Shown here piece after piece: positions 35,041 through 42,771 of a stretch of DNA of 64,000 nt (position 1 is its first letter; every line of letters begins with the position of its first letter). Origin of the DNA: Rhizobium anhuiense. GTDB lineage: Bacteria; Pseudomonadota; Alphaproteobacteria; Rhizobiales; Rhizobiaceae. The position numbers and the translations under genes are program-made. The notes beneath the pieces are model-generated. The model was not told the DNA's origin, made no database searches, and was given only the letters and a program-made list of their open reading frames with translations. Location of the stretch: assembly GCF_003985145.1 (NCBI RefSeq), contig NZ_ML133533.1:62001-126000 (forward strand), read 5' to 3'.

Positions 35041-35220
35041 ATGTCTTTTGATTTTGACTTCGAACTTGCGAAAAGAGCGGCGCAAGAACTGCCTCCGCCG
35101 CAGAAGCAGCCAAAACCGCGTAAGATGTCTCTTCTACAGAGACTCATGGCTTCGCCGCCAAGTCCTCCTCGTCCGTCTCTCAGTATTCCGCGCCCATATA
35201 GAGGTGGTGATGCGCGATGA
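35041..35220 (+). CDS. Small protein of 59 residues downstream of a sigma-54-type promoter
   Basis: Open frame of 59 codons beginning MSFDFDFELAKRAAQELPPP. GAGG lies 6 bases before the ATG. The protein has an acidic aromatic N-terminus, then a basic Pro-rich middle (QKQPKPRKMSLLQRL) and a Pro/Ser-rich tail ending YRGGDAR. No signal peptide or membrane segment is seen and I recognise no family. Support comes from the ribosome site and the upstream sigma-54-type promoter; it could still be a chance frame. Confidence 0.45.
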   Translation: MSFDFDFELAKRAAQELPPPQKQPKPRKMSLLQRLMASPPSPPRPSLSIPRPYRGGDAR

Positions 35221-35285
35221 CGCTGTGATACCCCTGTTGAGCAGATAAGGCGGTGCTGTGCACACGGTTCTATTCCCGTCAAGGC

Positions 35286-35456
35286 GGTGTCCTTTCCACA
35301 GATGTGGTGCGTGCAACACTTGACGAGCTGTGTCGCCGGGATGTTCCAGCGCGGACGTCCAACGACGAGATCACTCTCTACAAGGCAGTCGGAACGGCGT
35401 TGGCTGATCTTGCCGCCGCGACGATGGTCTATGAAGCCGCCTTGATCGCAGACTGA
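35286..35456 (+). pseudogene. Truncated remnant of an ornithine cyclodeaminase family gene
   Basis: 56 codons encoding the C-terminal end of an OCD-family protein. It differs at 5 of 56 residues from the end of the intact OCD gene at 24099-25070 and keeps the stop at the same place. No start codon, Rossmann domain or substrate domain is attached; upstream sequence is unrelated. Homology continues 20 bp past the stop. Several substitutions are third-position synonymous, which suggests that it was once a full paralogous gene, now lost except for its end. Confidence 0.85.
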
Positions 35457-35476
35457 CGCCTTCTGGCCCGGGCGAT
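35286..35476 (+). repeat. Direct repeat, right copy (OCD 3' end)
   Basis: Matches 24900-25090 without gaps in the same orientation, including a 78-bp identical core (35351-35428). Together the copies bracket the two GntR genes and the seven-gene operon, so recombination between them would delete about 10.4 kb. Confidence 0.9.
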
Positions 35477-35619
35477 CGCGCATGATCGGAACGCGGCTGT
35501 TGCCCGGTTCCAGCAGCCAGGGACCCGCGCCAGAAGCAAGAACTATTCGTGCTTCCCTCCCCCGACGGCGTTCCCTACACTCTGGCCTGTCCTCCCCGAG
35601 TCCTGGAAATGAGGTTTTC

Positions 35620-37422
35620 ATGAGCACGCTTACCCGCTTCTCCGTTCAGCCGCTCTCGACCATGACCCGCCGTCTTGCGGATGTCGCCTCAGCTCGTCGC
35701 GAACCCGACCTGGTCATCCAGGGCGCGCGCGTCCTGTCTACCTATTCGGAGCGCTTTCTCGACGGACGCGAAATCTGGATTTCGGGGGGCCGCATTGCAG
35801 CCGTCAAGCCGGCCGGCAGCTACAGAGGCGGGAGCGCCAAGCTCTACGACGCCAGAGGCGGCATCATCGCCCCCGGCCTGGTCGATCCGCATATCCATAT
35901 CGAATCCTCGATGGTCACGGCCTGCGCCTATGCGGAAGCGGCACTCCTCAACGGCACGACGACGATCTTCTGCGACAGCCACGAGATCGGCAACGTCATG
36001 GACGTCGCCGGCGTCGAGGCCATGCTCGAGGATGCGCGGCAGGCGCCGCTGTCGATCTTCCTGACCGTGCCGAGCACCGTGCCGGCGACGACGCCGGACC
36101 TGGAAACAGCCGGCGGCGACCTGACGCCGGACAAGATCGCCGCCCTGTTCGACAAATGGCCGGAAGCCGTGGCTCTCGGTGAGAAGATGGATTTCGTCCC
36201 CGTTGCGATGGGCGACGAGCGCAGCCATGCGATCCTGGCTGCAGCACTCGAGCGCGGCAGGCCGGTGTCGGGCCATGTCTACGGACGAGAGTTCGTTGCC
36301 GCCTATGCCGCATCCGGCGTTACCGACACGCATGAAGCCATCGACCGCGATATTGCCGACGACCTGCTGGAAGCCGGCGTGTGGATCTTCCTGCGCGGCG
36401 GCCCGCCGACGACTCCCTGGCATTCGCTGCCGCAGGCGATCAAGACGATCACCGAGCTCGGCGCCTCCCACAAGCGCGTCGCCGTCTGCACCGACGACCG
36501 TGATGCGGAAGATCTGCTCGCCTTCGGCCTGGACTGGGTAACGCGCGAAGCCGTGAAATACGGCATGAGGCCGGAAGAGGCCTGGGCGATGGGTTCGCTG
36601 CACGGCGCGACGCGGTTCGGCATGGAAGGCGAAATCGGCGGTCTGGGCGGCGGGCGCCGGGCCGATCTGGTGCTTCTCAGCGACGACCTTACGCCGGTCA
36701 GCACCTGGTATGGTGGCGAACTCGTCGTCGACGGCAAGAAGATCACGCCGATCCTCGACGAAGCTCTGTCGAAACCGTACCGCTATCCGGATGCCGCCTA
36801 CCACACGGTCAAGCTGCCCAAAAATCTCAAGCTGACACCGGACCTGCCGACGGAGACGGTCGTCGCTCATACGATCAAGACGGAGCTGCCCGGCATTACC
36901 CTCGGCCACGTCACCGTCACGCTGGAGCCGGCCAATGACTGGCAGGCGCATTTCGACAGGCACGACCTCTGCTTCGTGACGGTGGTGGAGCGCCACGGCA
37001 AGTCAGCCGGCAATGTCGCCCACGGACTGCTCAACGGCTTCGGGCTCAGACAAGGCGCGGTCGCATCCTCGGTCGGCCACGACAGCCACAACATCATCGT
37101 CGCCGGCACCAATGCCGCCGACATGCAGGTGGCGCTGGACGCGATCGAAGAAAGGCAGGGTGGCGTCTGTGTCGTCATGGACGGCAAGGTGACGGCCATG
37201 GTGCCGCTGCCGATCGCCGGGCTCTTGTCCGACCAGCGCGTGCACCAGGTCGCGGACGAAGTAAAGGCCTTGAAGCTCGAATGGGAAAAGGCAGGCTGCA
37301 CCATCGCCTATATGGGCTTCAACCTCATCCCGTTGTCGGTCATCCCGGAAATCCGGATAACCGACAAGGGCCTGGTGCTGGTGCCGGACATGGTGATCTC
37401 GCCGCTCTTCGAAAAGGCTTGA
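35620..37422 (+). CDS. ade: Adenine deaminase
   Basis: Amidohydrolase that converts adenine to hypoxanthine and ammonia in purine salvage. 600 residues from the ATG giving MSTLTRFSVQPLS. GAGG lies 5 bases upstream, so the longer frame was not used. Metal ligands His91 and His93 (DPHIHIES) with DSHEIGNV, and a C-terminal domain with SSVGHDSHNIIVAGT typical of Ade. AHTIKTE and FDRHDLCFVTVVERHGK are further family landmarks. It stands alone between the OCD remnant and a convergent methyltransferase gene. Confidence 0.92.
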   Translation: MSTLTRFSVQPLSTMTRRLADVASARREPDLVIQGARVLSTYSERFLDGREIWISGGRIAAVKPAGSYRGGSAKLYDARGGIIAPGLVDPHIHIESSMVTACAYAEAALLNGTTTIFCDSHEIGNVMDVAGVEAMLEDARQAPLSIFLTVPSTVPATTPDLETAGGDLTPDKIAALFDKWPEAVALGEKMDFVPVAMGDERSHAILAAALERGRPVSGHVYGREFVAAYAASGVTDTHEAIDRDIADDLLEAGVWIFLRGGPPTTPWHSLPQAIKTITELGASHKRVAVCTDDRDAEDLLAFGLDWVTREAVKYGMRPEEAWAMGSLHGATRFGMEGEIGGLGGGRRADLVLLSDDLTPVSTWYGGELVVDGKKITPILDEALSKPYRYPDAAYHTVKLPKNLKLTPDLPTETVVAHTIKTELPGITLGHVTVTLEPANDWQAHFDRHDLCFVTVVERHGKSAGNVAHGLLNGFGLRQGAVASSVGHDSHNIIVAGTNAADMQVALDAIEERQGGVCVVMDGKVTAMVPLPIAGLLSDQRVHQVADEVKALKLEWEKAGCTIAYMGFNLIPLSVIPEIRITDKGLVLVPDMVISPLFEKA

Positions 37423-37505
37423 CCGGCAAAAACCAGCCGGCGAGTGCTTGCTGGAATGCCAACATAGAATAGCCCGCGTGATCGAAACCTGAATGTCGGC
37501 CCGAC

Positions 37506-38153
37506 CTAGGGAGCGAAACGCCACACCGTCGTCCTCTTGATTTCGCTGTCCTCTAGCGCCCGCGTCACCGGCACCTCGTAAACCGCGCAAAATTCCAGCC
37601 GATCCCGCGGCAGGTAACTGCGTCCGGGATCGCCGACCAGCACCGCCTTGCCCTCGGCCGCCAGCATCGCGAACCAGGGAACGAGCGCATCGGCGAAAGC
37701 GCGGTCGTAGAAGACGTCGCCGGCAAGCACGATATCCGCATCGACGGCCTGGCCGATCAGATCGGCGCCGGTAAATCCGAGCAAAACGCGATTGGCCTCG
37801 GCATTCATCCGGACTGCGGCTTGCGCCCAGGGATCGATATCGCAGGCGGTGACCTTGCGGGCACCGGCCATCACAGCCGCAATGCCGACAAGGCCGGAAC
37901 CGCTGGCGAAATCGAGCACGCGCTTGCTGCGCACCGTTTCCGGTTGGTCGAGGATGTAGCGCGCCAGTCCCTGACCGCCCGCCCAGGCAAAAGCCCAGAA
38001 GGGTGGCGGCAGACCGATCGCCTCCAGCTCCTCCTCCGTCTTCAGCCAGAGTTCATGCGCCTCGCTCGCCAGATAGAGCGAAATCTCCGGCACATGCGGC
38101 GGCGGCATCAGGCTGGTATTGGCGCGGATGAAGGCTTCGGGATCGGTCTTCAA
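37506..38153 (-). CDS. Class I SAM-dependent methyltransferase (Nnt1/ETFB-KMT-like)
   Basis: 215-residue methyltransferase. SAM motif VLDFASGSGLVGIAA, acidic post-motif VTACDIDPWAQAAV, and motif LAGDVFYDRAFADALVPWF. The N-terminus EISLYLASEAHELWLKTEEEL resembles the electron-transfer-flavoprotein lysine methyltransferase / nicotinamide-N-methylase-like group. The TTG start is inferred: it overlaps the EVE gene stop (TTGA) and gives the family-like length, whereas the upstream frame runs through the EVE gene. The exact target is uncertain. Confidence 0.8.
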   Translation of the reverse strand: MKTDPEAFIRANTSLMPPPHVPEISLYLASEAHELWLKTEEELEAIGLPPPFWAFAWAGGQGLARYILDQPETVRSKRVLDFASGSGLVGIAAVMAGARKVTACDIDPWAQAAVRMNAEANRVLLGFTGADLIGQAVDADIVLAGDVFYDRAFADALVPWFAMLAAEGKAVLVGDPGRSYLPRDRLEFCAVYEVPVTRALEDSEIKRTTVWRFAP

Positions 38154-38581
38154 TGCGGCGGATTGTCCAGCCCGCCCATGCGGCAGACTTCGAGATATTC
38201 TTCTTCCGTCACCGGCTGCACCGACAGCCGCATCGAGGTGACGAGCGCCATCTTGGCAAGCTTCTCGCTCGCCTTGACATCCTTCAGCGTCACCGGCTTC
38301 GGCATGTCCATGACGGCGCGGATATCGACGCAATCCCACTTCGGATCGCCCTTGGCGGAAGAATCGGGATGGGAGAGGGCGCAGACTTCGACGATGCCGA
38401 CAATCTCCAGCCCGTCATTGGAATGATAGAAGAAGCCTTTGTCGCCGATCTGCATCGCTCGCATATTGTTGCGCGCCAGATAGTTGCGGACGCCGGTCCA
38501 TTCCGTGCCCTTTTCGCCGGCAGCCTTCTGCTGCTCCCAGGACCAGGAGGCGGGTTCGGATTTATAGAGCCAGTGCGCCAT
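38150..38581 (-). CDS. EVE domain protein
   Basis: 143-residue PUA-like EVE domain protein, a fold thought to bind modified nucleic acid bases. The signature MAHWLYKSEPASWSW, TEWTGVRNYLARNNMRAM, IGDKGFFYHSN and GIVEVCALSHPDSS is complete. GGAGG lies 7 bases before ATG 38581; the alternative GTG at 38587 is too close to it. It is in a tight run with a YciI-like gene upstream and a methyltransferase downstream. Confidence 0.9.
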   Translation of the reverse strand: MAHWLYKSEPASWSWEQQKAAGEKGTEWTGVRNYLARNNMRAMQIGDKGFFYHSNDGLEIVGIVEVCALSHPDSSAKGDPKWDCVDIRAVMDMPKPVTLKDVKASEKLAKMALVTSMRLSVQPVTEEEYLEVCRMGGLDNPPH

Positions 38582-38583
38582 GC

Positions 38584-38877
38584 TCACGCCTCCGGTTTGT
38601 TGAAGACCCAGTTGTAGGCCTGGACCTCGACGCTTTCGAACAGTCCGGCCTTGGCGTAAGGGTCGGCATCGGCAAGCGCCCGCGCCGCCTCTTTCGATTC
38701 CGCCTCGACGATGATCAGGCTGCCGCAGGGCTTGCCGTCATCGTCGAGAAACGGGCCGGCGATCTTCAGCGTGCCCTCGGCATTCAGCTTGTTCAGATGC
38801 TCGACATGCGTCGGACGCGTATCCATGCGCACGTTCAGATGTCCCGGTTTGTCCTTGCAGAGAAGGGCGAAAAGCAT
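38584..38877 (-). CDS. YciI-like protein
   Basis: 97-residue YciI-domain protein. MLFALLCKDKPGHLNVRMDTRPTHVEHL carries the conserved Arg/His pattern, followed by IAGPFLDDDGKPCGSLIIVEAES and a DPYAKAGLFESVEV end. It lies 9 bp after gpsA in the same direction and overlaps the region of the EVE start. The gpsA-YciI-EVE order is common in rhizobia as far as I recall. The enzymatic function is unknown. Confidence 0.87.
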   Translation of the reverse strand: MLFALLCKDKPGHLNVRMDTRPTHVEHLNKLNAEGTLKIAGPFLDDDGKPCGSLIIVEAESKEAARALADADPYAKAGLFESVEVQAYNWVFNKPEA

Positions 38878-38886
38878 GTCTGTCTC

Positions 38887-39870
38887 CTATTCGGTGGTGA
38901 TCGGACGCGTCATCAGCTGCTCGATCGCCTCTGATATATCGAGCCTGCCGTCGATGATGGCGGAAACGGCATCGGTGATCGGCATGCTGACCTTCAATTC
39001 CGCCGCAAGCCGCGAGGCGACGGAGGCGGCAAACGCGCCTTCCACCAGCGCACCATGCAGGGGATCGGTTTTGTCGCCGCGCCCGAGTGCGATGCCGAAG
39101 CGCAGGTTGCGCGATTGATGGCTGGTCGCCGTCAGCACCAGATCGCCGAGGCCGGAAAGCCCGCGCACCGTATCCGCCTGCCCGCCCTTGGCGACGACGA
39201 AACGCGACATTTCCGCAAGCCCGCGCGCAATCAGCGCCGCACGCGCGGAATCGCCGATGCCGCGGCCTTCGACGATGCCGCAGGCGATCGCCAGCACGTT
39301 CTTGAGCGCGCCGCCGAGCTGCACGCCGATCCGGTCGCTGGAGGCATAGAGCCGGAAGGTCCGGCCTGATATCGCCTGCGCCAGCCGCTCCGCCGTCTCC
39401 ATGTCGGCTGCCGCAATCGCCATCGCCGTCGGCAGGCCCTTGGCGATATCGGCGGCAAAACCCGGGCCTGAGAGCACGGCGACGGAATGGTCCGGCAGTT
39501 CCCGTTCCAGCATGTCGGTCAGAAGATTGCCCGTCGCCCGCTCGATGCCCTTGGCGCAGGTGACGACGACGGCATCTTTGGCAAGATAGGGGCCATATTG
39601 CCGCGCCGCATCGGCCTGCGCCTGCGATGGCATCGCAAAAAGCACAATGGAGGCGCCGGTGATTGCATCCGCCTCGGCGGAAAATTCCAGCGTGTCAGGC
39701 AGAGAAATGCCGGGCAGCACCGCATCATGCAGCCGCTCGCTCTTCAGATCTTCCATCAGCGCCGGATTGCGCCCGACAAGCGTCACCGCACTGCGCCCGG
39801 CAAGGGCGATGACGGCGGCAAGCGCCGTGCCGAAAGCCCCCGATCCAACGACGGCGATGGTCTCGCTCAT
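38887..39870 (-). CDS. gpsA: Glycerol-3-phosphate dehydrogenase [NAD(P)+]
   Basis: Makes sn-glycerol-3-phosphate for phospholipid synthesis. 327 residues. Rossmann GSGAFGTALA starts near residue 9; catalytic Lys is in TCAKGIERATG. The substrate-binding domain contains LGGALKNVLAIACGI and RGLAEM. The start ATG at 39870 overlaps the stop of tsaD by 4 bp (ATGA), so translation is coupled. Longer upstream frames lie inside tsaD. Confidence 0.95.
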   Translation of the reverse strand: MSETIAVVGSGAFGTALAAVIALAGRSAVTLVGRNPALMEDLKSERLHDAVLPGISLPDTLEFSAEADAITGASIVLFAMPSQAQADAARQYGPYLAKDAVVVTCAKGIERATGNLLTDMLERELPDHSVAVLSGPGFAADIAKGLPTAMAIAAADMETAERLAQAISGRTFRLYASSDRIGVQLGGALKNVLAIACGIVEGRGIGDSARAALIARGLAEMSRFVVAKGGQADTVRGLSGLGDLVLTATSHQSRNLRFGIALGRGDKTDPLHGALVEGAFAASVASRLAAELKVSMPITDAVSAIIDGRLDISEAIEQLMTRPITTE

Positions 39871-40964
39871 GCCTTGGCTCCTCTTTTTCCGAAACCGACC
39901 AGCCTTTCCGCGTTGGAATCGAGCGGCCAGCGCGACCGCGGCTGTACGTCGAGCGCATCCGGCGCGGCACCCGCTGCCATCCGCTCCAGTCCCGCCCAGG
40001 CGATCATCACGGCATTGTCGGTGCAGAGGTGCAGCGGCGGTGCAATAAAACGGAAGCCATTCTTGTCGCACAGCGCCTGCAGCGTGCCGCGCAGTTCGAG
40101 ATTGGCGGCGACGCCGCCGGCAACGACGAGCGCCGGCTTTTCGCTTGCAGCAGGGAATTCCGTCTTGAACCGCTGCAGGCCGCGGCCGATGCGATCCTTC
40201 AGCGTCCGCGAAATCGCCTTCTGGAACGAGGCGCAGATATCCGCCACGTCCTGATCGCTGAGCGGCGCGATATCCTGTGCCGCCTGCCGCACGGCCGTCT
40301 TCAAACCGGAGAAGGAGAAATCGAGCCTTGCCTCACCGACCAGCGGCCGCGGAAAATTGAAACGATCGGGATTGCCGTCCCGCGCCATGCGCTCCACCGC
40401 CGGTCCGCCGGGATAGGACAGGCCGAGCAGCTTTGCCGTCTTGTCGAAGGCTTCGCCGAGCGCATCGTCGATCGTCGTGCCCCAGCGCTCGTATTGCCCG
40501 ACGCCGCGCACCAGGATGAGCTGGGTATGGCCGCCGGAGACGAGCAGCATCAGATAGGGAAAGGTGAGCCCGTCCGTCAGCCGCGCCGTCAGCGCATGGC
40601 CTTCGAGATGGTTGACCGCATAGAGCGGCTTGCCGGCGGCTCTGGCGATCGCCTTGCCGGTCATCAGCCCCACAAGCAGCCCGCCGATCAGCCCCGGCCC
40701 CGAGGTGGCGGCAATGGCGTCGACATCGCCCAGCGACACATTGGCGCGCTTCAGCGCCTCTTCGATCAGCTCGTCCAGCGCCTCGACATGGGCGCGCGCG
40801 GCGATCTCCGGCACCACGCCGCCATAGGCGCTGTGCTCGTCGAGCTGCGACAGCACCACGTCCGACAGCACGTTGGAATGCCCCTCCGCATCGCGCTCGA
40901 CGACGGCGGCGGCGGTCTCGTCGCAGCTTGTTTCGATGCCAAGGATGCGTAGAAAGGGAACCAT
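39867..40964 (-). CDS. tsaD: tRNA N6-adenosine threonylcarbamoyltransferase
   Basis: Essential tRNA-modifying enzyme that adds the threonylcarbamoyl group of t6A37. 365 residues starting MVPFLRILGIETSCDET. Metal-binding histidines are His119 and His123 (NHLEGHA). SGGHTQLILV and GGVAANLELR are the phosphate/nucleotide loops. It is divergent from hemC across 72 bp and translationally coupled to gpsA, an alphaproteobacterial arrangement. Confidence 0.96.
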   Translation of the reverse strand: MVPFLRILGIETSCDETAAAVVERDAEGHSNVLSDVVLSQLDEHSAYGGVVPEIAARAHVEALDELIEEALKRANVSLGDVDAIAATSGPGLIGGLLVGLMTGKAIARAAGKPLYAVNHLEGHALTARLTDGLTFPYLMLLVSGGHTQLILVRGVGQYERWGTTIDDALGEAFDKTAKLLGLSYPGGPAVERMARDGNPDRFNFPRPLVGEARLDFSFSGLKTAVRQAAQDIAPLSDQDVADICASFQKAISRTLKDRIGRGLQRFKTEFPAASEKPALVVAGGVAANLELRGTLQALCDKNGFRFIAPPLHLCTDNAVMIAWAGLERMAAGAAPDALDVQPRSRWPLDSNAERLVGFGKRGAKA

Positions 40965-41036
40965 GAAGCCTGTTCGTTGATTGCGATGGGATGGAAACCC
41001 GTTTACGAGAACTCCGGTAACAACGGAATTGAGCGG

Positions 41037-41966
41037 ATGCAAACAAAACCTTTCCGGATCGGCACGCGGGGTAGCCCGCTGGCGCTTGCCCAAGCGCATG
41101 AGGCCCGCGACAGGCTGATGGCGGCGCATCATCTGCCCGAAGAAATGTTCGAGATCGTCGTGCTGACGACCAAGGGCGACCGCATCACCGACCGGTCGCT
41201 TTCCGAGATTGGCGGCAAGGGCCTCTTCACCGAAGAGCTCGAACAGAAGCTTGCCGCTGGCGAGCTGGATTTCGCCGTGCACTCCGCCAAGGACATGCCG
41301 ACGCACCTGCCCGAGGGCCTTCATCTTTCCGCCTATCTGCCGCGCGAGGATATCCGCGACGCCGTCATCGGTCGCACCGCGCGCAAACTGATCGACCTGC
41401 CGCATGGCGCCACCGTTGGTTCCTCGTCGCTGCGCCGCCAGGCGCTGATCCGCCGCATGCGGCCTGATATCAACGTCATCACCTTCCGCGGCTTGGTGGA
41501 AACGCGCCTGCGCAAGCTCGAGGAGGGCCAGGTGGACGCGACCCTGCTGGCGCTGGCCGGCCTGAAGCGTCTCGGCAAGGTCGATGTGGTGACCGATATC
41601 CTCGATCCCGACACCTTCCCGCCGGCGCCGGCGCAGGGGGCGATCTGCATCGAAAGCCGCATCGGCGATGCCAGGGTCGACGATCTGCTGGCACCGGTCA
41701 ACGATATCACGACTTTCGACACTGTCTCCTGCGAACGCGCCTTCCTCGCCGCACTCGACGGCTCCTGCCGCACGCCGATCGGCGGTTATGCCGTCTGCGA
41801 AGGCGACCTGATCCGCTTCTCCGGCCTCATCATCACCCCCGACGGCCGCAGCCAGCATGCCGTGACGACCGACGGCCACCGCCGCGACGCGGCAGCACTC
41901 GGCACCCGCGCCGGCCAGGACGTGCGCGCAAGGGCAGGCAGCGCCTTTTTCGACGATTGGCACTGA
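41037..41966 (+). CDS. hemC: Hydroxymethylbilane synthase (porphobilinogen deaminase)
   Basis: Polymerises four porphobilinogens in heme synthesis. 309 residues. RIGTRGSPLALAQAHEAR opens the protein, the KDMPTHLPEG loop is present, and the dipyrromethane cofactor is attached at Cys244 (GSCRTPIGGYA). The start MQTKPFRIG is chosen; the frame extends upstream into the tsaD-hemC promoter. hemD follows 8 bp later. Confidence 0.96.
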   Translation: MQTKPFRIGTRGSPLALAQAHEARDRLMAAHHLPEEMFEIVVLTTKGDRITDRSLSEIGGKGLFTEELEQKLAAGELDFAVHSAKDMPTHLPEGLHLSAYLPREDIRDAVIGRTARKLIDLPHGATVGSSSLRRQALIRRMRPDINVITFRGLVETRLRKLEEGQVDATLLALAGLKRLGKVDVVTDILDPDTFPPAPAQGAICIESRIGDARVDDLLAPVNDITTFDTVSCERAFLAALDGSCRTPIGGYAVCEGDLIRFSGLIITPDGRSQHAVTTDGHRRDAAALGTRAGQDVRARAGSAFFDDWH

Positions 41967-41974
41967 GGCGGCTG

Positions 41975-42682
41975 ATGCGCGTGCTCGTCACCCGCCCCGC
42001 CCATTCGGCGACGAGAACCGCACAACGTTTGCGCGATATGGGCCACGAGCCCTTGCTGCTGCCGCTGCGTCAGCCGCTGCACGACAGCGCCGCCGCCGCA
42101 GCGGCCCTGGCGACCACCAGCGGCGCAATCGCGGTGACCAGCGCCGAAGCGATCAGGGTCGTTTCCGCCCTCGGTGAGCAGCTTCGTGCGCATCTTACCC
42201 GCCCGTTTTTCGCGGTCGGAGAGACGACGGCGGGAGAGGCGCGCAGCCTTGGCTTCCGATATGTCGCCGCATCCGCGGGCAACGGCCGCGATCTTGCCGA
42301 TCTCATCGCGGCGCAGGGAGCCGACGGGTTGCTCTATCTTGCCGGCACCCCGCGTGCCGAAACTTTCGAAGGAAGATTGCGCGAACTTGGCATCCAATTT
42401 TCCGTCGCCGAATGTTATCGCATGCAATCGGCCGTCCCCGATTCTGCCGAGGTCGACGCGATCTTCGCTGACGGTGGCCCGGACGTCATCCTCTTCTATT
42501 CCCGCCAGACGGCTGAGGATTTCTTTCGTCTGCCGGAGCCGCGGTCCGCCCTACCGAAGCGCAGCACAATTCGCCTCCTTTGCCTGAGCGAGGCGGTGGC
42601 GGGGGCCGTTCCGGCAGTACTCCGAAAAAACGTGACGATTGCGCCAATGCCGGATGAGAGAAGCCTTTTGTCGCTGCTTTGA
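41975..42682 (+). CDS. hemD: Uroporphyrinogen-III synthase
   Basis: Closes and inverts ring D to form uroporphyrinogen III. 235 residues. The sequence is divergent, as is usual in this family, but MRVLVTRPAHSATRTAQRL at the N-terminus, SAEAIRVVSAL and a central LYLAGTPRAETFEGRL hinge are recognisable. The C-terminal domain has ILFYSRQTAEDFFRL and LCLSEAVAGAVP. It follows hemC and precedes the Mic60-like gene. Confidence 0.9.
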   Translation: MRVLVTRPAHSATRTAQRLRDMGHEPLLLPLRQPLHDSAAAAAALATTSGAIAVTSAEAIRVVSALGEQLRAHLTRPFFAVGETTAGEARSLGFRYVAASAGNGRDLADLIAAQGADGLLYLAGTPRAETFEGRLRELGIQFSVAECYRMQSAVPDSAEVDAIFADGGPDVILFYSRQTAEDFFRLPEPRSALPKRSTIRLLCLSEAVAGAVPAVLRKNVTIAPMPDERSLLSLL

Positions 42683-42771
42683 AGGCTCTAACTGCCCAAA
42701 TTTGATCTAACCTCTTCCCTTAACTGGGATCACTGTCTAGTTTCGTTGCAATGCAGGATAAAGAGGACCTC

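Noticed and set aside
35253..35285. ATG 33 bp upstream of the OCD remnant as a start of a real small protein
   Set aside because: The upstream codons are unrelated to OCD and have no ribosome site. The remainder lacks the cofactor and substrate domains, so it is treated as a pseudogene.
41957..41974. Sigma-54-like GG-N10-GC spacing at the end of hemC
   Set aside because: It is inside coding sequence, the -12 element (CGGCT) does not resemble TTGC, and it lies directly on the hemD start.
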